From contig NW_020654810.1 in the NCBI RefSeq assembly GCF_003589595.1, forward strand, positions 22,537,421-22,601,420: a stretch of 64,000 nucleotides of DNA. Direction: 5' to 3'. The stretch is from Hyposmocoma kahamanoa (taxonomy: Eukaryota > Arthropoda > Insecta > Lepidoptera > Cosmopterigidae). Below are positions 1-11,346 of this stretch, piece by piece (the stretch's first letter is position 1; each line of letters starts with the position of its first letter). A model generated the notes under the pieces. That model was given only the letters and a program-made list of their open reading frames with translations. It did no database searches and had not been told where the DNA came from. The position numbers and the translations under genes are program-made.

Positions 1-1510
1 AAATGGGGGAATTGAGAAAACGCGATTTTAAAATAAAAAAAAGCTGAATTAATCTTATCGCGGATAATGGGATTATTTTTATTTATACATCACACATTAG
101 TTAAACCCTTGTAAACGAGAATATAACTTTATTGGTTCCATGCATTGACTTACAATTATATGGACGTCGGATCCGCGCTAAAAAGTGTCCGAACTTGTAA
201 GGCGTTAAAATCGTATACAGAGCGTCAAACTCCGCTTTAGTCTTCATTTGTTCGACTGACGGCGCGATACTGCGATGACATTACAATTTAAATTTTGAAT
301 AGGTTGACTTGGGACATATTTTTCGTGGTTTTTGTATTAGACCCGTCGTCCATTTATTTGTAAGTCAATGGTTCCATGCAATAATTTTTTGAACTTTTAA
401 GTCATGTTTCTTCAATTCCACCATTTTTGAGTTTAGACGTACTTGGTTTCATATGGGATTATATATTTAACACAACAACCATTGAATATTCTCCCATATT
501 GCTAGCCAGTGTGAAAGTAAACAAAGGATTTTGCATACTGATGATTTACCAACGCCCTTGGAATTTCGACTGAGACATAACAGAACATAACATTTTATGA
601 TGCAAAATGCTGTAAAAGATTTCATAGTTGGTAATAACAGCAGTCGCTACAAATGTTTTTGTATTTTATGTAGTATTTTTTATCAATTTTAGATTAGTTA
701 GTTTAGTTTTTGATCATCGAGTACATAACCGGAAATAGAGACGAAATAAGGGCCATATATTCCTGGTAACACATTAGCGATGCAGCTCTTATAAATATCA
801 ACACTTGTTTGCACTGAAATATAGACAGGCCAACTACTGACCTGTGTGTACGACTCTGTATATTCCAAAAAATATTCTGTATTTATTGTAATAAAGATAA
901 TATCTCTAACAATGCCGTGCTGTTCTATTCGGTGGTGTAGGAAAAACAGCAAAACATCTAATTACAAAACAAACGAAATCACATTTCATCGGTAATTAAA
1001 TATTAAATATGTAATTTTCGTCCATTATAGCAAAGCTCAAGTTAACTGATCGATTTGAAGTGAAACAGTTGACGACACCCATTGACGACACCCGTCAATT
1101 GTTTCGAACTCGGGCTGGCCAATCGGAGCGCAGTTGTCACGGTAATGATATGGCAGAATAGTTTTCAAACAAATTAAATGACATTTCGTGTCTATTTCTG
1201 GTTATATACTCGATGTTTTCGATAAATACCTTTTTAGTGCCAAGTGTAAGGTGTTTGTAATTATGATTGTTAACATAAATAAAATACGTAAAATAAATTG
1301 ATTTCACAGAATGGAATGGTTCCAAGTGTCGGGCCGAAAAATCCTGCGTCTGGTGGTATGCTACATGCCTGTCCATAGCTTTCATAATAATGAAATAAAT
1401 TTGTTGTTATAATAATCAAATCAATTTGAGAGTACTTGGAGAATTAACGAGTGACGTGGGCTGGGAGTCCGGGTAGTGTCACAAAGGAATATTGATAGTC
1501 TTTCAACTAT
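1..1510 (-). repeat. Repeat X, copy 1 (continues off the left edge)
   Basis: Relative to the other copies it is on the minus strand. 1-690 matches 2700-3190 in reverse, and 690-1390 matches 11347-12030 in reverse. The 228-bp MITE interrupts it at 143-370. Near 1389 it keeps the uninterrupted version of the site where a LINE inserted in the 6-12 kb copy. Its open frames have no recognised domain. X is probably a degenerate DNA transposon. Confidence 0.7.
143..370. mobile_element. 228-bp MITE, copy 1
   Basis: Inverted ends CATTGACTTACAA...TTGTAAGTCAATG are flanked by the exact 8-bp duplication GTTCCATG (135-142 and 371-378). The element sits in repeat X. An empty version of the site is at about 3120-3140 (complement of tattggttccattcag). 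No coding capacity. The 8-bp duplication allows hAT or P superfamily. Confidence 0.88.
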
Positions 1511-1570
1511 TCGACAGCTGGACATGGACCTCATTTAATTAACATTTAAAATTAGGGTTTAAGCCATAAC

Positions 1571-1797
1571 AAGTGCAGACTCAGAGCTCTAAATCACAAA
1601 GATATGAAGTGCACTGCCACTGCGCCCGTCACCCTGAGACATAAGTTGACAAGTCTCATGTGCCTGTGATTTCACCAGCACCCTTACCCTTCAAAATCGG
1701 ACCGCAATAATGCTGACATTACTGCTTGGCGGCAGAAATAGGTAAGGTGGCAGTACTTGCACTGGACGAACTCTTTCACAAGGAGCTCTACTGCTAA
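1571..1797 (+). repeat. Repeat A copy
   Basis: Repeat A is the commonest family here. Its diagnostic order is a cctgtccatagcagt head, a cagagctttaaatcgcaaagatctga block, ccgtcaccctgagacataagttgac, cagcacccttaccc, a cagtaatgctgacattactg hairpin, and a gcggcagaaataggtaagg end. This copy has everything but the head and is well preserved. Its class is unresolved: there is no tRNA box pair and no confirmed target duplication. Confidence 0.8.
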
Positions 1798-2389
1798 AAC
1801 ATAATTTAATTACGTTACCCGAAAAATCGAGAAAATTCTATTATAATATAGAAATGTTGTTATACTTGTAGATTTTATAGTACAAGTTTATGATAATCGA
1901 GCGTGCAGGTTGCATTTCTCTAGAAAGAGGTGTCTTGGCTATTAAAAACTCGTTTCGTAATTGATTATTTGAATGATTCTGTTATGAAGAAACGTAGAAG
2001 AAAGTTTAATGCGATCTGTTGGTAAACAGAATTCACTTTTACCAAACTGTTATTTATTTGGGAGCTATTCATTACATGTTTACTGTGGTTCAAACAAAAC
2101 GTTGTGTAGATTAATGGCACATCCAAACTAGTATTAGAAATGCAACAGTAACTCTGTTTAAATTACGTTTTCACTCCTGGTTACACCAGTCACCGATGCA
2201 GTAGCGATGCTAATAAAATATGTAGATAGAATAAAAACTTGAGCACGACTGCATTGGTGCAAACGCGCGATTGCATCGCTACACTTGAAATTTATATATA
2301 TCATTGCATGCAAAGTAACGCTTGGAAATAAATAAATTATTATTATTAAAATTACTTGGAACCATTCTATCCTATGAAATTAAATTTAA

Positions 2390-2702
2390 TTAATACAGTG
2401 AATTGCGACATCTCTCGCCAGGACTGGTAACTGTAAAGGTACTAACTGGGTGATAAATCTGTAATAGATTTCTCACAGATGGCGCTACGACTGAAAAGTC
2501 GTTGAAAGACCAAGTACAAAGACACGACGCAAGCACATAGAAAAATTCGTGAGGTCCGTTGGTTCGTTCCGTGGCTTAGTTGGTATAGCGTCTGGCACGG
2601 TATGCAAGAAGACGTCGGTTCGAATCCGACCGGATCGAAGGAATTTTTTCTGGGTGTTTTTTCTGAGTGTTCGATCTTTGTATTAATAATTATAACAAAT
2701 TA
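2390..2702 (+). repeat. SINE family B, copy with tRNA-like head
   Basis: A tRNA-like segment with box A (GTGGCTTAGTTGG, 2571-2583) and box B (GGTTCGAATCC, 2617-2627) is followed by ctgagtgttcgatctttgta and an AT-rich tail. The acceptor-stem pairing is poor, so it is not a functional tRNA. The upstream part with acagatggcgctacgac is shared with all B copies. Confidence 0.75.
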
Positions 2703-3262
2703 AATTTATTTTACGTATTTTATTTATGCTAACAATCATAATTATAAATACTTTACAACTTGGCACTTAAAAGTATCTATCTAACTTAACTAACTAAACT
2801 GAAAGTGATTAAAAAATATTATGTAAATAAAATACAAAAACATTTGTAACGACTGCTGTTATACCAACTATGAAATCTTTTATAACATTTTGTATCACAA
2901 AATTTCATGTTACGTTCTGTTATATCTCAGTCGAACCTCCAAGGGCGTTGGAATATCATGAATATGCAAACTACTTTGTTTACTTTCACACTGGCTAGCA
3001 ATATGGAAAAATATTCAATAGTTATTGTGTTAAATACATAATCCCATGTAAAAACAAATACGTCTAAACTCAGAAATGGTGAAATTGAAGAAACAAGCTT
3101 TGAAAGTTTGAAAAAATTACTGAATGGAACCAATAAATGTATATTCTCGTTTACAAGGGTATTAATTATTATGTATAAATAAAAATAATCTTTTGCGCGT
3201 GAAACGCGTTTCACAATCGCGTGAAAACGCGTTATGATAAAGTCGACGTGTGTAACCACTCT
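2660..3262 (+). repeat. Repeat X, copy 2, internally deleted, with outer end
   Basis: Matches copy 1 in reverse but lacks the segment at 690-1330. It ends at 3262 with cgtgtgtaaccactc followed by TAA, the same terminus as the 100-bp MITE at 53562, suggesting PIF/Harbinger. A minus-strand frame (2927-3259) shares about 50 C-terminal codons and its stop with copy 1 at 420-576 without indels (FLSLDV, LLASVKVNK, QRPW). Confidence 0.65.
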
Positions 3263-3406
3263 AAACCGCTGAAACAGTTTTGATGAATTTTGATACGGAG
3301 ATATAGATGAGATCTAAACGAAGGACATAAGATACTTTTTGTCACAAATATAAATCTTAAAGGTGAAATAGGTGATGAAAATTTGTATGAACAACAAATA
3401 ATCTCC

Positions 3407-3632
3407 ACTTACCTATTTCTGCCGCCAAGCAGTAATGTCAGCATTACTGCGTTCCGGTTTTGAAGGGTAATGCTGCTGAAACTTCAGGCACATGCAACTT
3501 GTCAACTTGTCTCAGGGCAGCCGCAGTTGCAGTGCCCCTCAGATATTTGCAACTTAAAGCTCTGAGTGGTACTGCTACTGGAATAGACAGGCGTGTCGCT
3601 TACCATCAGGCGCACGACTTGTACGTCCCGGC
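3407..3632 (-). repeat. Repeat A copy, nearly complete
   Basis: Runs in reverse from acctatttctgccgcc to the head gcgcacgacttgtacgtcccg. It includes a chance open frame of 106 codons. Directly abuts a repeat D copy. Confidence 0.8.
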
Positions 3633-3657
3633 ATTAGGTAACACATATAATATAACC

Positions 3658-3915
3658 TCAGTACAGAGTACTAAAAAACCGACCTCAAAAGTTCGAGGAA
3701 TTACATCTATTTGCCAAGTTTTATTCGGTTACCGGAAAGTGCCACCCTTAGAGGGGGATTGTTTCTTCAAATTTAAATGAAACCAATATCGAGGTACCGT
3801 CTTTCCAACAAAAAAGAATCGTCGAAATCGGTTCACAAATGCCGAGTTATCGTGTAACATACATCCAGAAAAAGATCCATGCAGTCGAATTGAACCTCCA
3901 CCTTTTTTGAAATTA
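3658..3915 (-). repeat. Repeat D copy
   Basis: Repeat D has short inverted ends (AACCGACTTCAAAA at one end, complement of TTTTGAGGTCGGTT at the other) around aggaggttctcaattcgactg, gtatgttacgcgat, ttgtgaaccgatttt and taattccacgtacttt blocks. It is a widespread lepidopteran type of repeat. This copy runs on the minus strand and is complete. Confidence 0.75.
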
Positions 3916-4433
3916 ACGTTACGTCACATGTAAAGTCAGAGACTTCTTTAAATAGCAAAATTGGAACTCTATTTAAATGATATAAGGTACAATTATTCAT
4001 TTAAAGATTTAGTTAAAGACCAACAACATCGTACAAGCTAGACCAAATGTATGCAGAATATATTTTTCGTAGTCGTTATTTAATTGGAGTTAAATTTTGT
4101 TTTAATGCAAATGGCGATTCCGACATTTCTAGATAACACTACCCGGCTCGCACTGTAATGCCACTGAAAACGTGTGATGTTCCTTGCCTTAAACTTCATA
4201 ATGTTCGCACACGGACACAACAACTACGACAGTTCTGTAGCAAGCAGAAGTAATACAATACGTACGAGACAAACAAACAAACGAACATTTAACTTTTTTT
4301 AAATATTTAATTTTTTTTTTTTATTCTTCTGCCTCCATGGCTATGAAAATATATTTTCATATGTAAACTTCTTTAGATAGAACATTATGTAGAACCTCCT
4401 TGGTGAGCGAACAAGAGAATAATGAACATTTTC

Positions 4434-4527
4434 ATCACACTTGCTCGCAAATAGTATGATTGCATGGTGGCCAACTTGACTATAATGCCCCAAATAAAAC
4501 CCTCGGGCCTTTTTTCTTTCCATTACA
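4434..4527. repeat. Single arm of the 60.5 kb foldback repeat
   Basis: The stretch from catcacacttgc through gccccaaataaaaccctcgggcc to ccattaca matches the left arm at 60474-60569. The second arm is absent. Confidence 0.6.
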
Positions 4528-4529
4528 TC

Positions 4530-5618
4530 CGTGGTCGGTAAAGAGTTTTTTTATTTGTGGTATGACATACTTCCTTAAATTTTAAGTCGGTTTCAAGTTC
4601 AAGCAAGGTAGTTACGTAAGCTGTAAGCTCAGAATTAAAACATTCGCTTAAAATGTTATCTAAATAGAAATTTTATTGCAATTCAGCCACTTACTACTTA
4701 AATGCTTATTGTTAAGAATTTCTTATAATTGATTTTAATTATTTTATGTATAAAAAATTTGCAAATTTTTTTACAATACAATCCATTATGGCTGCATGCG
4801 TTTTTGCTTTTTACAACATTCTAGTTCGAGTTGTATTATCTATGGATGAATTTAAAAAATCGTTACTCGTTTGTTATTTCTACCGTCCTTCATACACAAT
4901 GTACTTTTAAGTATATTGTTTTCCACTTTTCTGTATACTTATACTCAATAACGAAAACATTGCGTCGAAATATTCCAAAATATTATTTTATAGAAACACA
5001 ATTCTAATAGTACAATAACAATTTCACAATCCATGGTAAATATAATTGTTTTGACCTTCCATAAGTGATTTCTACAGATCGTATTAACATAACGACCAGC
5101 CGATTGTCCGTGAATTGTATCTCTTTGACATACATACGTTTATTCAAATTTATTGTTTGTTTTTCTTAACTACAACGTGATTATGATTGCAACCCATAAC
5201 CTCAAGGACACTTGATTTTAATGAAATATTTTTTTTACTTGATTCTTTTTGCAAATTCCAAATTCAAATTGTTTTCTGCGCACAAATTAGCCGCGCTTAT
5301 ATTACAGAAATCCAAATAATTACAATTAATTATTTCTCATTGTTCTACTTATCACATTTTAGTATAATTAACAATAATAATTGATTATAGCAAACTGTTA
5401 AATAAATAATATAAATATATGATACTTAAATTGTATTACATAACATACGTTATGGTTTTGTAACGGTTTTAAATTGTTTAGTCTTGAAGTAATACCGACT
5501 CTGTAATTGTTTTTAAATAGTTTTTACGACAGCTCATTAAAAGTTTATTTTATTTTTTTAACGAATAGGCTCCATCAATGCGCAACCTGGCTATTGTAAC
5601 ATCAATAATATTTATAAG
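4530..5618. other. AT-rich stretch with no recognised feature
   Basis: No long frame, no repeat shared with the rest of the window, no hairpin with extended arms. Confidence 0.5.
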
Positions 5619-5853
5619 CAGGGTTACCATCTGCCCGGATTTAGGGTAACAATTTTGAGAATAAAAAGTTAAACACCCACATCGAAATCATGTAGTAAAA
5701 CTCGATTTACAACAAAACTTTTCTTGCCCGGGAGCTTGTCCACCTCTGCTGTCACGTAGGAGAAAGATTTTCAATTTTAATTTGTTACTAAAATTCCGGA
5801 CATTCTCGCAAATGTCAAGGCTTTTGTCCCATTGGTAACCCTACCTATACGAG
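5619..5853. mobile_element. Probable MITE with AGGGTTACCA ends
   Basis: CAGGGTTACCATCTGCC on the left faces TTGGTAACCCTA on the right. The CAGGG start is hAT-like but no 8-bp duplication is evident. A related end (agggttaccattccgaaatttg) with cggact dyads lies at 26148-26225. Confidence 0.5.
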
Positions 5854-6736
5854 AAAACGGTTACAAATACACAAAACTTTCAGCGAGGCCATCAACTTGC
5901 GTTCACCTGTCAACAAAAAATATGCGATTCATTTACAAAACAAAAACTTGCACGTCACTAAATAAAGAGTTTCCCTTCGAAGTGATGAGATGTGATCGCG
6001 ATGTTCGCGGCCCATCGGCGAGTGTAATGCCGTTATAACAGTTAAACAAACTGGGCAATGAGGCTGGCAGGGGCCACGGAAACGTGAGCGAATTCTCTAC
6101 CTTAAGAGGCTTGGGTTGATTCCGCACATCGAGTATATAACCAGAAATAGAGACGAAATGTCATTTAATTTGTTTGTAAACTATTATGCCCTATCATTAC
6201 GGTGACAACTGCGCTCCGATTGGCTAGCCCGAGTTCGAAACAATTGACGGGTGTCGTCAATGGGTGTAGTCAACTGTTTCACTTCTTATTCTTTGTGACA
6301 TTACCCGGACTCCCAGCCCACGTCACTCGTTAATTCTCCAAGTACTCTCAAATTTATTTGATTATTATAACAACAAATTTATTTGATTATTCAGTAATCA
6401 GTAATCAGTAATTTATTGCATTCCACAATGTAAAAATACAGAGATGAAAAACTTATATCTATGAGCATCAATTGTGGACCCTGTTGGGCACAGCAATTTC
6501 GGTAGAGAGGAGGACGCTATGTTGATATATTTATTTCCAGATATGAACAATTGTACAAATTATAAATCTTAAAAATTAAATGCACCAAATATTAAAAATT
6601 TTTATGAAAAATAAATGTCAATAATAATTATCCTGTAGTCAAACTAAAAACTATTTAAAATGTCAAATAATTAGAATTTATATATATTTAAAATGTCAAA
6701 TAATTAGAATTTAAGTCTATTTAAAATGTCAAGCCA

Positions 6737-7423
6737 TTAATTAATTATGTATCTATCGTTTAAATAATCATCAACATTGTAATAGCTTTTCGACAGAAGA
6801 ATTTGTTTCAGCTCTGATATAAATTTATTATTATTATCTATATTCAGAATTTTGACGGGTAATTTGTTATAAATTTTACTGGACATGGCCAATGGGCCAT
6901 CAGCATGTATTTTGAGACGAGAGCGGGGCAGCATTAATTTGTTTGGGTACCTTGATGTGTGGTGTGTGGGGAGGTCTGAGCGTTTGGTGTATAATTCTGG
7001 GTGTTTACGTACAAATTTACACGTTTCTAAAATATAAATGCATGGTAAGGTTAGTATTTTGTGTTTTTGAAAGTGAGGCTTGCATGTGTCGGTTTGTTTT
7101 ATGTTACAAATTATTCTTATTATTTTTTTCTGTAATGTGAAAAGCGATGGTGCATCAGTGCTATTACCCCACAGAGTAACACCGTAACTTAGCCAAGCAT
7201 AGGCATATGCGTAGTACGTCGTTATCGCTGTTTGTGTGTCTGTAGTTTTTTTTATTTCATAAAGTGCATAATAAAATTTTGACATTTTCATACGAATTTT
7301 TTGAATATGTGATTTAAAATTAACATTGGAATCTATATTTAAGCCAAGCAAAGTCCAACTATTTACTACTTCCAAATTTATGTTTTTATAACTAAAATTA
7401 ATATTGATTGGTTGTTTTTGATG
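6737..7423 (-). pseudogene. C-terminal part of the older LINE reverse transcriptase
   Basis: About 229 codons remain open. They begin just after the inner LINE's A tail (KQPININF) and continue through NSWTLLGLNID, the thumb-region motif YGVTLWGNS, LQKKIIRII and SRYPNKLMLPRSRLK, to a normal-looking stop after NDRYIIN. The order and motifs match the C-terminal third of CR1/Jockey-group polymerases. It is non-functional because the polymerase core is on the other side of the inner insertion and the 5' half is missing. Confidence 0.8.
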
Positions 7424-10400
7424 TTTTTTTTTTTTTTTTTTTTTTTTATATACTAAGCTCGACAGATGACTCCGTCCCACCTGATGTTAAATGAAACGGA
7501 GTCCAGACGCAAGGACAACTGGTGCAGCGTGAAAACAACGCATCATCAGTCGCCCTCACCCTGCCGGCCTACAAGGTGCTTCTTCACGCCTCGCTTGAAG
7601 GACCCCAAGTCATAGGAAGGAGGAAATACGTGTGCTGGTAGATTGTTCCATCGTTTGGAAGTGCGACAAAGAAACGAGTCACCAAATTTCTTTGTGCGCG
7701 ATGGAATGCTAGAGACAGTATAGCGGTGACTCCGGAGAGCAGCACGCGTGCTCCTATGGAGGAAGGGAGAAGGTGGGATAAGGTCAAAGAGTTCTTCAGA
7801 GCACTCGCCGTGGTATAAACGGTAGAAAGCGCTGAGTGACGCAATATCTCTACGCAATTGCAGAGGTTCGAGAGTATTAGTGACCTCTGCATTGCCGATA
7901 ATGCGTATAGCGCGCCGCTGCAATCTGTCCAAGGCATCGAGAAGGTACTTAGCGGAACCGTCCCAGAGGTGCGAACAATACTCCACGCACGATCGCACTT
8001 GTGTCTTATACAAGAGACACAACTGATCCGGCGCGAAGAAGCGTCGCACTCTGTTCAGGACACCGAGTTTACGTGAAGCTGTTTTTATCACGGCTTCAAT
8101 GTAGTCCCTCTGGTTCAGATCGCAGCGAATCTCCGTACCGAGCATGCTAATGCTGCTCTGTAGGCTAAGTGGTGTGCCCTGAAGAGAAGGAAGGGGAAGG
8201 AATGGTGTCTTTTTTGCCGTGAACGCGCACACCTGTGTTTTCTTGGCATTGAACTCAACAAGATTATTGGAGCCCCATTGAGATATGAGGTCCAACACCC
8301 GATTGAGCTCAATGACAAGATTCACTCGCTTCTCTTCAGTCTCGACCCGCCCAGCCGCAGGGTGACCATTATACCCTCCGTGCACTGTACTATCATCTGC
8401 ATAGCAATGAATATTTCCAAGTGGAAGCATATCATTGATATGCAGAAGGAACAGCGTGGGGGATAGAACGGACCCCTGAGGGACACCAGCGTTCACTGAC
8501 ATGAATTCCGAAGCGCATCCGTCTGACAGCACTCGGATTCTGCGCTCATGCAGGAAGCCAGCGACCCAGTTGCAGAACTGGGCAGGCAGGCCGTATGACG
8601 GGAGTTTGGAGAGAAGAGCTTTGTGCCAGACCCGATCAAAAGCCTTGGCTATGTCAAGGCTAACAGCCATCGACTCGCCACGCTTATCAATAGCCACACC
8701 CCAGAGATGTGTAATAAACGCTAAAAGATCACCCGTTGACCGTTTCGGCCGAAACCCGTATTGACGATCGTGAATTAAGGAGTGTTCTTCTAGGTAGTGG
8801 ATTAGCTGTTTATTTAAAATCCGTTCCATCACTTTACACAAAACTGAAGTTACGGCTATTGGGCGGTAATTATTCGGATCTGATCGATCTCCTTTTTTGG
8901 GGACCGGTTGCACATTAGCCTTTCTCCAAGATTCCGGCACACAACCTGAAGAGAGCGAGAGGCGGTAAAGGCGCGTTAACACGGGGGACAACTCCGCTGC
9001 ACACATTTTCAGAACGATTGGAGGAATGCCATCAGGACCATTAGCTTTCCGGACATCGATTGACTGCAACTCTGCACGGACATCACACTGCCTGATTTTA
9101 AGATCGGGCATTGTGTGGCCACAGTGAGGAATTATAGGTGGCTGTGCATTGCAGTCGTCGATTCGGGAGTTAGCCGCAAAGAGTTTAGCCAGGAGATCGA
9201 CCTTCTCCTGCGGCTTGTGGGCTAAAGTTCCGTCAGGACATCGTAATGGTGGCAGCGAGGGTTGGCAGAAGTTGGATTGCACGGCTTTGGCCAGACGCCA
9301 GTAGCTACGGCTGCCCGTAGGATGCGTCAGTAGTTCTTGGCCGACCCGAGCAACGCGCTGGGCATCCGCTCTAATGTAAGCCCTTTTGCAGGACTTGGTG
9401 GCATTATTGTAGGCTGCTTTCAGCGAGTGGGTTTCGGGATCTCCAAGTGCTATACCTTTGATCCAAGCGCGATATGCCTCTTGCCTTTTATCAGCAGCAC
9501 TGGCACACTCGCGGTTGAACCATCGGTTGCGTCTGCCTTTGCCGATGAGATAGGAATTTGGAATGTAGTATTCCATCCCTAAAACTATCTCATCAGCAAC
9601 TGCAGCCGCACTAGCTGTTGGGTCCTTCCCACTGAAGCAGCGCTGCCCCCAAGGAACGGATGCGAAATAATCCCGCATACCATCCCAATCTGCCGACGAG
9701 TGGTGCCAAATCTGGCGTTTCGATACCGCGGAAGGCGGTAGCGGGTCCAGAGGCACTTTACTGGATACCAAGCAGTGATCAGAAGATCCTAAAGGAGCTC
9801 GAACCTCCACTCGGTAACCAGCTGGACGATTCGTCAGCAGAAGGTCCAACAAAGAGGGCGCGTGACCGACTATATCTGGGATCCTGGTGGGCTGGTTCAC
9901 CAGTTGAGTCAGGTCGTGCGTGAGGGCGAATGCATGGGCAATTCTACCAGCATGGTCAGTTTTGGAGGAACTTAACCACAACTCGTGGTGAGCATTGAAG
10001 TCCCCCAAAAACACCAATTCCGCCAATGGAAATCGCTCCTGCGCATCATCTGCTACCCGACTAAGATGGTCCATAAGTCGAGTTGTCTCCATGTCGCCAT
10101 TATGGGATCGGTAGACGCAAACATAGACACGGCTATGAGAGCCCAAGTCGACGTGTACCACAAGGAGGGAAAAGGAAGGGTCCTCCAGACAGCGCAGACG
10201 CCGACAACAAACATCCGCCCGAACGAACAAGCAAACTCCGGCTTTGGCTTTGAAGGATTCTTCAAGCACAAAGCCCGGATAGTGCAAGTAGCCTGTGTCG
10301 GCCGGGCAGATTATTTGCGTCTCCGTCAAAAACATCATTGCTGGCCGTGCCGTCTCAAGATGGTGGTGGACGGCATTGAGGTTTGCATGGAGTCCGCGGA

Positions 10401-11096
10401 TGTTAGCGAACTCGACCTCAAACGGTTTGGTTGTGGTGGGGGTGTGCACCGCTGTTCGACCAGTTTTTATTTTAAGCGCTGTCATGGTGGATAAAAGGAG
10501 GGAGGTGTGAATCGAGGAAAAGCTACCGCGATGCAGATGGTCAAAGTGTGGCGGCCTGTTTCGCCAGAGATCTGCCTACAGATGAGTATCATTAACCCGC
10601 CGGACGGAAGGGCCCCCGAACCCCCCCGGGAATGGCCACCGGGACCCCACCTTCCGGTCACCAACCGGCACGACGGACCACCCCGAGATTATGCGTGGCA
10701 TGGTGAGGCAGCCTCACGAGCTGGTTAGACTCGCTTGGGCCCCTGTACTGTGCCACGGGCGGCCAGCGGAACAACCGTTTCTACGGGTCTCCCTGGCCGG
10801 CGGGTTATCAAAGTCTTCCTGGCACTGGTTCGACGGAAGCCTCCACAGACCAACTGCATCGCGGCAGCATTCACTCGAGCTCTGGTTATACGCTGGCTGA
10901 TCCCGAAACGCGACCGACAAGCGGTCACTTGACGGGTTTTACACCATGCGTACGGTGGTCACTAACCAGACGGGCCATGCCCTACCACGCAGTAGAGCAG
11001 ATGGAAGCTCTAAAATCCGTTAGTCGCCTCTTACGACACCCATCGGAGGAAAAGGGGCGGAGAATAGTATTCTTTCTCCGTCTCCGCACGGATTAA
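7424..11096 (-). mobile_element. Full-length or near full-length LINE (inner, younger insertion)
   Basis: The element reads on the minus strand. Its 3' end is a 24-base A tail (T run at 7424-7447) about 100 bp after the stop codon. Its 5' leader is GC-rich and includes the motif GGGTGTCGTAAGAGGCGACT around 11020-11045. The 5' edge is set at about 11096 because an older LINE's reading frame resumes there. On both sides the older gene reads through a CAT codon, which suggests a 3-4 bp target duplication (CAT or ACAT). The 5' edge could be off by tens of bases. Confidence 0.85.
7546..10485 (-). CDS. Non-LTR retrotransposon endonuclease and reverse transcriptase (979 codons, open)
   Basis: The gene is uninterrupted. 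Residues about 20-240 form an apurinic-type endonuclease domain, with TET at 54-56, GDFNAHH at 161-167 and the catalytic SSDHCLV at 234-240. Residues about 470-740 form the reverse transcriptase, with KANGPDGIP at 480-488, NNYRPIAV at 538-545, DIAKAFDRVWH at 611-621, GVPQGSVLSP at 667-676 and the catalytic YADD at 695-698. A thumb/C-terminal region follows and there is no RNase H domain. This domain order fits the Jockey/CR1 group of LINEs. No separate gag-like ORF1 is visible in the 0.6 kb upstream. All seen catalytic motifs are intact, so the protein could be functional. The GC content is clearly higher than in the surroundings. Confidence 0.93.
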   Translation of the reverse strand: MTALKIKTGRTAVHTPTTTKPFEVEFANIRGLHANLNAVHHHLETARPAMMFLTETQIICPADTGYLHYPGFVLEESFKAKAGVCLFVRADVCCRRLRCLEDPSFSLLVVHVDLGSHSRVYVCVYRSHNGDMETTRLMDHLSRVADDAQERFPLAELVFLGDFNAHHELWLSSSKTDHAGRIAHAFALTHDLTQLVNQPTRIPDIVGHAPSLLDLLLTNRPAGYRVEVRAPLGSSDHCLVSSKVPLDPLPPSAVSKRQIWHHSSADWDGMRDYFASVPWGQRCFSGKDPTASAAAVADEIVLGMEYYIPNSYLIGKGRRNRWFNRECASAADKRQEAYRAWIKGIALGDPETHSLKAAYNNATKSCKRAYIRADAQRVARVGQELLTHPTGSRSYWRLAKAVQSNFCQPSLPPLRCPDGTLAHKPQEKVDLLAKLFAANSRIDDCNAQPPIIPHCGHTMPDLKIRQCDVRAELQSIDVRKANGPDGIPPIVLKMCAAELSPVLTRLYRLSLSSGCVPESWRKANVQPVPKKGDRSDPNNYRPIAVTSVLCKVMERILNKQLIHYLEEHSLIHDRQYGFRPKRSTGDLLAFITHLWGVAIDKRGESMAVSLDIAKAFDRVWHKALLSKLPSYGLPAQFCNWVAGFLHERRIRVLSDGCASEFMSVNAGVPQGSVLSPTLFLLHINDMLPLGNIHCYADDSTVHGGYNGHPAAGRVETEEKRVNLVIELNRVLDLISQWGSNNLVEFNAKKTQVCAFTAKKTPFLPLPSLQGTPLSLQSSISMLGTEIRCDLNQRDYIEAVIKTASRKLGVLNRVRRFFAPDQLCLLYKTQVRSCVEYCSHLWDGSAKYLLDALDRLQRRAIRIIGNAEVTNTLEPLQLRRDIASLSAFYRLYHGECSEELFDLIPPSPFLHRSTRAALRSHRYTVSSIPSRTKKFGDSFLCRTSKRWNNLPAHVFPPSYDLGSFKRGVKKHLVGRQGEGD

Positions 11097-11346
11097 ATGT
11101 GGGTGAAAAGACATTAATTTAGTTTTTGCATAGTTAATTTCTAGATTGTGGTCTGTCAGCCATGACTCGGTTTTTTCTACAAGTATTTGGAGCTTGCTGT
11201 TTAAAAGAACATTATTTTCACATGACGTTAATATGGAAATATCATCTGCGAACAATATACAAGTTTCGTCAGTGACTGTAGGGAGGTCATTTATATAAAT
11301 GAGAAATAGGAGGCAACTAATAATACTTCCTTGTGGTATTGAGGCA
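11097..11346 (-). pseudogene. Polymerase-core fragment of the older LINE
   Basis: The minus strand encodes IPQGS, FLIYINDL and FADD followed by NYAKTKLMSFHPH. These are RT motifs B and C and the start of the thumb. The frame continues in register with the part at 6737-7423 if the inner LINE is ignored. The 5' end is cut off just before the IPQG motif. Confidence 0.75.

Larger units (their letters stand above)
6392..11346 (-). mobile_element. Older 5'-truncated CR1-like LINE split by the inner LINE
   Basis: Minus-strand coding remains lie on both sides of the younger LINE. The upstream part is at 11097-11346, with IPQGSIIS, LIYINDL and the catalytic FADD. The downstream part is at 6737-7423, the typical C-terminal region ending KSYYNVDDYLND. 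The 3' end at 6392-6415 is a short microsatellite tail (copies of GATTACT on the minus strand), as in CR1-like LINEs. The 5' end is truncated inside the reverse transcriptase. Repeat X resumes on each side, so this LINE itself landed in X. Confidence 0.8.

Noticed and set aside
2566..2638. Possible functional tRNA gene
   Set aside because: Box A and box B are present but the acceptor stem does not pair. The same unit recurs at 37.7 and 41.6 kb with a common tail, so it is a SINE head.
3460..3780. 106-codon frame on the + strand
   Set aside because: It runs through a repeat A copy into a repeat D copy and has no protein character.
7424..7447. Simple poly-T tract as a regulatory element
   Set aside because: It is the A tail of the minus-strand LINE, about 100 bp after the stop codon.
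9985..10494. 169-codon frame on the + strand
   Set aside because: It is the antisense shadow of the LINE endonuclease domain on the minus strand.
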